Below, one piece after another: positions 1-5,296 of a stretch of DNA of 5,641 nucleotides. Source of the stretch: an uncultured Clostridia bacterium (GTDB lineage Bacteria; Bacillota; Clostridia; TANB77; CAG-508). The stretch covers positions 1 through 5,641 of the forward strand of contig CALXZS010000089.1 of assembly GCA_944393305.1 (NCBI GenBank), given 5' to 3'. The number at the start of each line of letters is the position of its first letter. The first letter of the stretch is position 1. The position numbers were made by a program, and so were the translations under genes. Below the pieces are notes generated by a model. The model was given only the letters and a program-made list of their open reading frames with translations, did not search any database and was not told the origin of the DNA.

Positions 1-1007
1 AAGTCTAATACTGCTTGTTTTTGTGCTTCTGACATATATCCTTCTTCTAATGTTCCTGCTAAAATTTTATTTTTTATTTTTAGCATATCTCCGGTCATAT
101 GACCAACTTCACCAGTCGCTTCATCAATTATCGTATATTGTGACTCATTCATTTGACTTCTTCTTTTCAAAGTATTTGAGCCTACTAACCCAATTGTAAT
201 TACTGCTACTGCTAAAATAACAAAACCTATAATTGCAATTTTATTTTTGCTAAATAAAACTTCTATTGCTATAAAAACTGCTACTGCTAAGAAAAATCCT
301 ATAAGTCCTGTTCTTGTTCCTATTAATGCTACTAAATATATTCCTGTTAATAGTAAAATAATAATTGCTGGTATTCTATATTTTTTCTCTTTTATAAGTG
401 GCAAAATTAAGAATGTAGAAATACATAATATTGCTCCTAGACTATTGCCGGATTCTATCCATCCTTTATATCCTATTTGTTCATATGGGTATGTATATGA
501 TGATGTTCCGGTTAAAATAGCAATATATATTGATACAATATATATGCCACACATTATTAAAATAGCTAATTTTAATTTTTTAAGTTTAATTTCTTTTTTA
601 GTACTTTCAACTTTTTTATTTCTCCATTCTCTTTTTGTAAAAGAATAGAAAAATACAATTAAATTTATTATTAGGAATGAATAATTTATAACATATTGTG
701 CTTCATCAGTTACTCCTCCATAAGAACAACCTGTTATGAATTTTTGCATAACGAATAAATGAATAACTCCATATATAATATAAATTGCAGTTATTCCTAA
801 TAGTGCAAGTTTGTGTTTTTTATTTGCTTTTATAAAAATATATATTGCCAAAATTGTTGGTATAATTGGTCTTAAAAATGTTGATATAGAAATACTTGTA
901 TTAAAGTGATTTCTAAATAAAAAACTTGTTATATCTAAAATTGGACATATAATTATATAAAAGCATAGTATATCTTCTAGTCTAATATTTTTTATTTTTT
1001 CTTTCAT
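1..1007 (-). CDS. O-antigen polymerase/ligase-type membrane protein (3' end cut by window)
   Basis: The frame is open from an ATG at 1007-1005 to the window edge, giving 335 residues without a stop. The protein is strongly hydrophobic, with roughly nine candidate membrane segments (near residues 12-31, 45-60, 67-90, 106-122, 147-168, 190-205, 212-229, 233-252 and 257-276). A hydrophilic stretch from about 280 onward could be the large outer loop of this fold. The GTRTG motif (residues 230-234, Arg232) and the preceding GW-x-x-SGNSLGA stretch (about 182-191) resemble the conserved regions of the Wzy/WaaL superfamily. These enzymes polymerise or ligate lipid-linked glycans on the outer face of the membrane. 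The ribosome binding site is weak (a GGA about 9 bases before the ATG). The gene lies 191 bases downstream of the last glycosyltransferase, with an inverted-repeat element between them. The family call is fairly sure; polymerase versus ligase, and the glycan, cannot be told. The C-terminus is missing only because the window ends. Confidence 0.82.
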   Translation of the reverse strand, partial: MKEKIKNIRLEDILCFYIIICPILDITSFLFRNHFNTSISISTFLRPIIPTILAIYIFIKANKKHKLALLGITAIYIIYGVIHLFVMQKFITGCSYGGVTDEAQYVINYSFLIINLIVFFYSFTKREWRNKKVESTKKEIKLKKLKLAILIMCGIYIVSIYIAILTGTSSYTYPYEQIGYKGWIESGNSLGAILCISTFLILPLIKEKKYRIPAIIILLLTGIYLVALIGTRTGLIGFFLAVAVFIAIEVLFSKNKIAIIGFVILAVAVITIGLVGSNTLKRRSQMNESQYTIIDEATGEVGHMTGDMLKIKNKILAGTLEEGYMSEAQKQAVLD

Positions 1008-1079
1008 TTTAATTATTCCATTCTTTTTATTATAAAATTTACTGCTACATTATAATATACAATTAAGATATCTTTTCTA

Positions 1080-1180
1080 TGAGAATATATATGCTTTCTT
1101 ATTTCACGGCACAGGGACGTGCCGCACAGCTCACTCGCTTTAAGCTCGCTCCCTTGAAATAGAAAGTATATATATTCTCA
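1080..1180. repeat. GC-cored inverted-repeat element 1 (101 bp)
   Basis: The arms 1080-1106 and 1155-1180 are inverted repeats. They match over 26 pairs apart from one position (G1093 opposite T1167, a G-U pair if the plus strand is RNA) and one unpaired T (1100). The core between them (1107-1154) has 31 G/C of 48 bases in a very AT-rich setting. Directly against the 5' arm is a second perfect stem, CGGCAC (1107-1112) with GTGCCG (1119-1124), around the loop AGGGAC. The loop bases AGGGA (1113-1117) are complementary to TCCCT (1150-1154) at the far end of the core, so a pseudoknot is possible. It lies between two minus-strand genes, 18 bases past the stop of the glycosyltransferase gene. Neither strand has a T-run directly after the stem, so it is not a classic intrinsic terminator. 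It could be a transcript-processing or attenuating structure, or a small mobile palindromic repeat. It shares its arm-core junction with the element at 4937-5069. Confidence 0.8.
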
Positions 1181-1198
1181 AATAATTACTAAATTTTT

Positions 1199-2161
1199 TT
1201 ATATATTAAAACATACCCCAAGAATTTTCGTATATATTTTGTAAGTTACATTGTTCATTGTTTTCATATATATTCCATTTACTGAATTGTTTTGCTTTAA
1301 TATTTTATTTTCCTTCCAATTCGGAAATTTTTTATTTAAATTTTGCCATGTTTCTTTTACAAGTAATTCTCTTGTAAGTTTATCTTTTACTTTTAACATT
1401 CTTTTTAGTGAACTACAAAGCAATAGTCTTGAATATGTGTATTCTATTTCTTCTTCATATTCTTTATAAATATTATTTTTTTTGTAATATTCTATAACAT
1501 TATCTAAAACAGTGAATATTTGCCTTGTTCTACGGTCTTGTTTATTTACTATTGATGTTTCTCTTTGCACATAATATATAAGTGGTTCTTCTACAAAAGC
1601 GAATGTTTTTATATGTGGTAATAATTTATAGAAAAATTCTACATCTTCATAATATAGTCCCATTGGAAATTCTAATTTATTATTTATAATTATATCTCTT
1701 TTTATTAATTTATTCCATGCAACAACTCTAGCTTTTGCAAACATTTCTTTTTTATCTTTATATCTAAATCCAATATCTTCTTTTTGATGGTCTTTATATT
1801 TCCAATAAAAATCACATTCTACATAATCGCTATTTGTTTCTTTTGCTTTTTTATACATTTTTTCATACAAAGTTTTATCTGTATAATCATCTGAATCAAG
1901 AAATGCAATATATTCTCCTGTTGCATAAACCATTCCAAAATTTCTTGCACTAGATAGACCACCATTTTCTTTTGTAACATAAATTATATTTTTATATTTT
2001 TTCTTATATTCTTTTACTATTTTTTCTGAACCATCACTAGAGCCATCATTTACAATTATTATTTCTATATCTTTTAATGTTTGATTTACTAATGAATTTA
2101 AGCATTTTTCTAAATATTTTTCTACATTATATACTGGAACTATAATGCTTACACTTGGCAC
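1199..2161 (-). CDS. family 2 glycosyltransferase (GT-A fold), probable GTG start
   Basis: This is a 320-residue protein beginning PSVSIIVPVYNVEKYL after the start codon, the standard opening of GT2 enzymes. Asp39 in VNDGS binds the nucleotide in this family. D89-S-D-D92 is the DXD-type metal and sugar-nucleotide site. GGLSSARN (67-74), the AWNKLIKR stretch (148-155) and E172-D173 (candidate catalytic base region) complete the GT2 pattern. The enzyme should transfer a sugar from an activated donor to a lipid-linked glycan at the inner membrane face; the C-terminus (about 220-320) is lysine-rich and probably peripheral to the membrane. A longer reading from the GTG at 2170 is possible, but that codon sits inside the ribosome binding site. 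The GTG at 2161-2159 is placed correctly behind it. The gap to the upstream GT2 stop is 16 bases, so the two are almost certainly co-transcribed. The gene ends in TAA, 18 bases before inverted-repeat element 1. Donor and acceptor are unknown. Confidence 0.9.
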   Translation of the reverse strand: MPSVSIIVPVYNVEKYLEKCLNSLVNQTLKDIEIIIVNDGSSDGSEKIVKEYKKKYKNIIYVTKENGGLSSARNFGMVYATGEYIAFLDSDDYTDKTLYEKMYKKAKETNSDYVECDFYWKYKDHQKEDIGFRYKDKKEMFAKARVVAWNKLIKRDIIINNKLEFPMGLYYEDVEFFYKLLPHIKTFAFVEEPLIYYVQRETSIVNKQDRRTRQIFTVLDNVIEYYKKNNIYKEYEEEIEYTYSRLLLCSSLKRMLKVKDKLTRELLVKETWQNLNKKFPNWKENKILKQNNSVNGIYMKTMNNVTYKIYTKILGVCFNI

Positions 2162-2166
2162 AAACT

Positions 2167-2174
2167 TCACCTTC
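2167..2174 (-). promoter_or_regulatory. ribosome binding site that sets the GTG start at 2161
   Basis: On the minus strand GAAGGTGA matches 7 of 8 bases of the extended Shine-Dalgarno consensus GGAGGTGA. It ends 5 bases before the GTG at 2161-2159. The alternative in-frame GTG at 2170-2168 lies within this site and would leave no spacing, which argues for the shorter protein. Confidence 0.65.
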
Positions 2175-2177
2175 TTT

Positions 2178-3104
2178 TTACTTAATATACCATTTTATAT
2201 TTATAAATAACAATAATTTTTTTACTAATTGTTTTATATTTCTTATTTTAATATTTTTATATATTTTCCTTTTCTTTAATTCTTTAATATATTCATTTTT
2301 GGCTTGTCCTTTTAATTCTTTTACTTTTAATAGTATAGCATTTGTACAATATATTTTCACATTTTCTTTAGTTTTTTCACTTATATTATATAATTTTGTT
2401 TTTTCTAAAATATTGTCAAAATGATAAAGTACATCTTGAGATTTTTTTATAGTTTTTTGTTCATCATTATCCCTCATTATACTTCCATCAGTTTGAACAT
2501 AGTTATAAACATAATCATTTGTAGAAACAACCTGCTTTGCTTTTAATAACATAAGTGGTATCATTCCAAAATCTTCGTGATATTTTCCTGTTTCAAAATA
2601 TAAATTATTTTCTGTAATTAAGCTCTTTTTTATAATGTATGACCACAATGTATCTAAATAAATATCTTTAAAACATAATGTATTAAACGCTTCTTCTCCT
2701 GTAACTGTTTCAAAAGTTGGACCTTCTATTTTATTTTTTTCACCATTTGTTTCATTAATTATAGTTGCTTTTCTTTTTATTACATCTATACCATTTTTCA
2801 TGTATTTATCTAAGTTTTCAAAATAATTATTATTTACATAGTCATCACTATCTACAAATATTATATACTCTCCTTTTGCTTTTTCTATTCCATAATTTCT
2901 TGAATCTGCAACGCCTGTATTTTTCTTTGAAAAGTATTTAATTTTGTCTGTTGCAAATAATTCTACTATTTTTTCAGTTTTATCTTTTGAACCATCATTT
3001 ACAAGTATTATTTCATAATCGTTATATTCATTTTCTAATATTGAATTCAAACATCTTTCTATTGTTTTTTCAGCATTATATGCAGTTATGATGATACTAA
3101 TCAT
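2178..3104 (-). CDS. family 2 glycosyltransferase (GT-A fold)
   Basis: This 308-residue protein opens with MISIIITAYNAEKTIERCL, as GT2 enzymes do. VNDGS (35-39, Asp37) and D85-S-D-D88 form the nucleotide and metal site. NTGVADSRN (62-70) and E177-D178 in the YHEDFGM stretch match the family's acceptor and catalytic region. It is related to the neighbouring GT2 protein (both keep LNS, VNDGS, SRN/SARN and DSDDY) but diverges strongly after about residue 95, so the two likely use different substrates. The role is sugar transfer during assembly of a cell-surface glycan, at the cytoplasmic membrane face. The ATG at 3104-3102 overlaps the end of the GT4 gene by 8 bases, and a GAGG lies about 10 bases before it. 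This tight coupling shows they are one operon. No signal peptide or clear membrane anchor is seen; the C-terminus ends in a basic, weakly hydrophobic stretch. Confidence 0.9.
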   Translation of the reverse strand: MISIIITAYNAEKTIERCLNSILENEYNDYEIILVNDGSKDKTEKIVELFATDKIKYFSKKNTGVADSRNYGIEKAKGEYIIFVDSDDYVNNNYFENLDKYMKNGIDVIKRKATIINETNGEKNKIEGPTFETVTGEEAFNTLCFKDIYLDTLWSYIIKKSLITENNLYFETGKYHEDFGMIPLMLLKAKQVVSTNDYVYNYVQTDGSIMRDNDEQKTIKKSQDVLYHFDNILEKTKLYNISEKTKENVKIYCTNAILLKVKELKGQAKNEYIKELKKRKIYKNIKIRNIKQLVKKLLLFINIKWYIK

Positions 3105-4173
3105 TAATTATTTTCCTCACTTTTTCTGCTATTTCTTCATTATATTTTTCAGGGTCAAATTTTTCTGTTTTTATTCCTTTGTCTAAAAATTGTTTCATTC
3201 CTCTGTATACACCTTTTTCAGAATTTTCAACAACAATACCATATTTACCATTTATATCTTTTTTACTATCTGAAACATCAGTTGTTATTATTGGTAAATT
3301 TAAAATTTGTGCTTCTACAAAAACTACTGGATAACCTTCAAATTGTGAAGATAATAAAAAGCAATCACTTATTTTAAAATATGGATATGGGTTCTTTTTT
3401 GCTCCAAGCATTAGTATATTATCCAATTTCTTTTCTTTAATTATATTTTCATATTCTTTTGAAGCTGTACCTTTTCCAATTAATAAAACTCTAAATTTAT
3501 AACCTTGTTTATTTAATTCCTCTGTTGCATCTAATATTCTAGATATTTTCTTTTGCTTTTCATCATGTCTACCTACATTAATAAATGTTGGAATATCCTT
3601 TTTAGTTTCTTTTATTTTTTCATTAGACAACTTTTGAATTCTCTCATAATTTATTAAATTATTACATACTATTGTGTTTTTCGTAAGCTCAGGAAATTGT
3701 GCTATAAAAATTTTTCTGTCTAAATCTGAAACAAATACTATTTTCCCAAACTCAGTTATTTTTAAATTATTAAAAAATTTTCTATATTGAGCTATGTTGT
3801 TATCATAAAAATTCATATAATTATTGTGTATCCAAATAGCATTGTTTTTACTAGCTGTTCTTGCGACAAATGAAGCTGGCATACTATATGTTGCATAGTC
3901 TGCTGAAAAGTCAAACTTATTTTTATACTTCATTTTAAATTTTGTTTGTTTTATAAAATTCACAAATTTTCTAACAAGCGTAAATTTTATAGTACTCGGT
4001 TCATATGTAATTACATTTATTTCTTTTGGCAAATCATTTAAGAAAACACCTTGTTTTTTTTCTAACACTAAAGTGATTTCATAGTCATTTTTTAAGTATT
4101 TTAGTAATGTAATTAATGCTGTTTCAATTCCTCCCACATCTAATGAATAAGCTGAAAAAAGGATTTTTTTCAT
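3097..4173 (-). CDS. family 4 glycosyltransferase (GT-B fold)
   Basis: This 358-residue protein has the two-domain GT-B layout. The N-terminal half carries GGIETAL (14-20), the glycine-rich loop typical of GT4 enzymes that act on large or lipid-linked acceptors, and a central WIHNNY (114-119). The C-terminal donor-binding half begins with INVGRHDEKQK (198-208), then LLIGKG (230-235), and ends with FEGYPVVFVEA (278-288). In that last motif Glu279 and Glu287 form the EX7E motif of retaining GT4 transferases. The enzyme most likely adds a sugar from a nucleotide donor to a growing surface glycan on the inner membrane face. The ATG at 4173-4171 overlaps the rpiA-like stop codon as ATGA. An AGGAGG (4180-4185) lies 6 bases upstream, inside the end of the previous gene, giving efficient coupled translation. 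The stop (TAG at 3099-3097) lies within the next gene. Sugar specificity cannot be read from the sequence. Confidence 0.92.
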   Translation of the reverse strand: MKKILFSAYSLDVGGIETALITLLKYLKNDYEITLVLEKKQGVFLNDLPKEINVITYEPSTIKFTLVRKFVNFIKQTKFKMKYKNKFDFSADYATYSMPASFVARTASKNNAIWIHNNYMNFYDNNIAQYRKFFNNLKITEFGKIVFVSDLDRKIFIAQFPELTKNTIVCNNLINYERIQKLSNEKIKETKKDIPTFINVGRHDEKQKKISRILDATEELNKQGYKFRVLLIGKGTASKEYENIIKEKKLDNILMLGAKKNPYPYFKISDCFLLSSQFEGYPVVFVEAQILNLPIITTDVSDSKKDINGKYGIVVENSEKGVYRGMKQFLDKGIKTEKFDPEKYNEEIAEKVRKIIND

Positions 4174-4802
4174 TCATTTCCTCCTATAATTTCAATATTG
4201 TATCCTAAAAATAGTCCAGACTCTATAACTCCAGTAATAGCTTTTATATCTTTTTCTAAAGTTTGTGTAATATTTTCAAATTTAGCATCTAATATACCAT
4301 TGTTATTTTCAGTAAAACCTCTATAAGTTATATCTTCTCCGCCTAATTTTTTTAATTCTTCTGATACATATTTCATAGCACTTGGAAATACTTCAATTGG
4401 AACTTTGCATTTTTCCCCTAACTTATTTACGAATTTTGTATGGTCAACTAAAATATATGTTATTGGTGAAGAAATAATATTTAATTTTTCTTTAAATAAA
4501 GCCTTTCCTCTTCCTTTAATAAGCCATAAATGTTTTAAATCCACTTCATCTGCTCCATCAAAAGCCCAATCAATATTATTTTCAATTAAATTGCCTATTT
4601 TTATTCCATATTCTTTACAAACATCTTCAATATCTTTTGAAGTAGGTATAGCAGTAATATTCAAATTATCTTTTTTAACTTTTTCTCCTATTTTTACTGT
4701 TGCAATATGTGATGTAGTTCCTGAGCCAAAACCAATTGTATCTCCATCTTTAACTTTATCTAAAATTCTATATGCTAATTCTTCTTTTTCTTTTTCCAAC
4801 AT
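4170..4802 (-). CDS. rpiA: ribose-5-phosphate isomerase A-type enzyme, divergent
   Basis: This 210-residue protein resembles RpiA, which interconverts ribose 5-phosphate and ribulose 5-phosphate in the cytoplasm. GFGSGTTS (24-31) is the phosphate-binding loop. D82-G-A-D85 holds the two conserved aspartates, and Lys96 and Glu105 align with the lysine and catalytic glutamate of E. coli RpiA (Lys94, Glu103). VDHTKFV, KVPIEV and ITGVIESGLF follow in family order. Three points are odd. The usual KGGGGAL reads KGRGKAL. The stretch between Asp85 and Lys96 is one residue longer than in E. coli. The protein also ends right after NIEIIGGNE, lacking about ten C-terminal residues of typical RpiA. The ATG at 4802-4800 is chosen because AAAGGA (4810-4815) lies 7 bases upstream and the promoter lies just before that. 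A reading from 4853 would start inside the -10 box. It is the first gene of a glycosyltransferase operon, which suggests pentose supply for a surface glycan rather than only central metabolism. RpiA-like fold is fairly sure; substrate is inferred. Confidence 0.85.
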   Translation of the reverse strand: MLEKEKEELAYRILDKVKDGDTIGFGSGTTSHIATVKIGEKVKKDNLNITAIPTSKDIEDVCKEYGIKIGNLIENNIDWAFDGADEVDLKHLWLIKGRGKALFKEKLNIISSPITYILVDHTKFVNKLGEKCKVPIEVFPSAMKYVSEELKKLGGEDITYRGFTENNNGILDAKFENITQTLEKDIKAITGVIESGLFLGYNIEIIGGNE

Positions 4803-4809
4803 GGGACGG

Positions 4810-4815
4810 TCCTTT
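4810..4815 (-). promoter_or_regulatory. ribosome binding site of the rpiA-like gene
   Basis: AAAGGA on the minus strand ends 7 bases before the ATG at 4802-4800. No comparable site precedes the other in-frame ATG at 4853-4851, so this fixes the start. Confidence 0.7.
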
Positions 4816-4843
4816 CTCAAAAATTTTCTTATTTTTCTACATA

Positions 4844-4872
4844 AATATATCAAAAATTGCGATTAATTACAA
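4844..4872 (-). promoter_or_regulatory. sigma-A type promoter of the glycan operon
   Basis: On the minus strand TTGTAA (4872-4867) and TATATT (4849-4844) are separated by exactly 17 bases. The spacer ends in TGA, which provides the TGn of an extended -10. The predicted transcript would start near 4837, giving a leader of about 35 bases before the rpiA-like ATG. It is the best promoter match I see in the window and is correctly placed to drive 4802 down to 1199. Chance matches are frequent in DNA this AT-rich, so it is a prediction. Confidence 0.6.
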
Positions 4873-4936
4873 GTTATTAGGGGGAATTAAATAAAAATAA
4901 TTAAAACGGAAGTTACTGTTCACAGCTTTTATTTAA

Positions 4937-5069
4937 TTTTCAGCTTTAATATATGTTCTTGAGCATTTCAAGTGAGCGTAGACGACGTAGGAGCGGAGCG
5001 TAACGTGCGAGCGCTGAGCAAAGCGAACTGCGAAGTGAAATGTGTAAGAATGTATATTAAAGCTGAAAA
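4937..5069. repeat. GC-cored inverted-repeat element 2 (133 bp)
   Basis: The arms 4937-4970 and 5036-5069 are 34 bases each and complementary throughout. The first 17 pairs from the outside are perfect. The five departures are four G-U pairs and one A-G mismatch if the plus strand is RNA; on the minus strand the same positions are A-C or C-U type mismatches. The core (4971-5035) has 39 G/C of 65 bases and carries GAGCG at 4974, 4991, 4996 and 5009, plus further GCGA/AGCG words. A weak inner stem CGCT/AGCG (5012-5015, 5022-5025) is possible. No T-run follows on either strand, so a classic terminator is unlikely. The right arm forms the last codons of the gene remnant at 5057-5224. The ten bases CAGCTTTTAT (4923-4932) just outside the left arm nearly repeat the arm's CAGCTTTAAT (4941-4950). 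It could be a mobile palindromic repeat or a structured transcript. Confidence 0.8.
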
Positions 5070-5224
5070 CAATATTCGTATACATATTCTACTGCTGACC
5101 ATCTTCCTTTCGTTCCATCTTCATAATTAACTTCATATCCCACTGTACTTATTGGAAGTCCCGTTTCTTTACTTATATATATACCTTCTGGACTATTTGT
5201 ATATGGATTATTACAAAAATTGCA
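5057..5224 (-). pseudogene. startless gene remnant, product not recognised
   Basis: A stop-free frame of 55 codons runs from just after TAG (5227-5225) to TAA (5059-5057). It has no ATG and no start with a ribosome binding site; the only in-frame GTG is deep inside. The composition looks like real protein rather than chance: CNNPYTNSPEGIYISKETG, then a stretch with GYEVNYEDGTKGRW and SAVEYVYEY. The codon mix (CCA, GGA, AGT, GAA) matches the neighbours. Its upstream end runs into a probable terminator. Its last residues (FQL and the stop) are contributed by the arm of inverted-repeat element 2, so the original C-terminus seems to have been replaced. I read it as the left-over of an older gene on the same strand. 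Alternatives are an unannotated small protein with a non-standard start, or chance. I do not recognise the family. Confidence 0.5.
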
Positions 5225-5257
5225 CTAAAAATGTGTTTCTACATTTAAAGTGCAATT
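5215..5257 (-). terminator. probable intrinsic terminator after the acidic-protein gene
   Basis: A stem of 9 pairs (5218-5226 with 5249-5257, core TGCACT/AGTGCA) continues, after a 2x2 A-A internal loop, into 6 more pairs (5229-5234 with 5241-5246) closed by a six-base loop. On the minus strand the stem runs into five T (5219-5215). It lies 40-80 bases past the stop codon at 5297, where a terminator for that gene is expected. The stem is AT-rich and the T-run is short, so strength is uncertain. Confidence 0.6.
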
Positions 5258-5296
5258 ATAAAAAGATAGGGTAAGCAAAATTAATTAATCTATATT

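Noticed and set aside
247..648. Plus-strand open frame of 133 codons
   Set aside because: It lies wholly opposite the polymerase-type membrane protein, whose minus-strand frame is longer, uninterrupted and has family motifs. The plus frame has no ribosome binding site and looks like the complement of a hydrophobic gene.
1029..1054. Two TATAAT boxes on the minus strand upstream of the polymerase gene (1034-1029 and 1054-1049)
   Set aside because: No acceptable -35 hexamer lies 16-18 bases upstream of either, and such boxes are common by chance in DNA this AT-rich. A weak promoter is not excluded.
1080..1180. Element 1 as a standard intrinsic terminator
   Set aside because: No T-run follows the stem on the minus strand. 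On the plus strand the T-run (1194-1200) starts 14 bases after the stem, too far for the usual mechanism.
1251..1469. Plus-strand open frame of 72 codons
   Set aside because: It is antisense to the well-supported GT2 gene and rich in Phe/Ser, as expected from complementing AT-rich lysine/glutamate codons.
2155..2424. Plus-strand open frame of 89 codons
   Set aside because: It is antisense to the end of the first GT2 gene, Phe/Leu/Ile-rich, with no ribosome binding site.
4803..4853. N-terminal extension of the rpiA-like protein by 17 residues
   Set aside because: The upstream ATG overlaps the extended -10 region, has no ribosome binding site, and the extra residues are not part of the RpiA fold.
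4405..4866. Plus-strand open frame of 153 codons
   Set aside because: It is antisense to the rpiA-like gene and runs through its promoter; the opposite strand carries the catalytic motifs.
4916..4925. Short palindrome CTGTTCACAG upstream of the operon promoter as an operator
   Set aside because: Only four pairs around a two-base centre, more than 40 bases from the -35, and no second copy in the window; not distinguishable from chance.
4953..5003. Plus-strand micro-ORF of 16 codons in element 2 with five consecutive arginines
   Set aside because: There is no ribosome binding site and its ATG is buried in the long stem. The arginine run follows from the GC- and purine-rich core words.
1080..5069. 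CRISPR array, tRNA or integron attC site for the two palindromic elements
   Set aside because: There are no regularly spaced direct repeats, no cloverleaf with an anticodon arm, and no paired GTTRRRY-type core sites or integrase.
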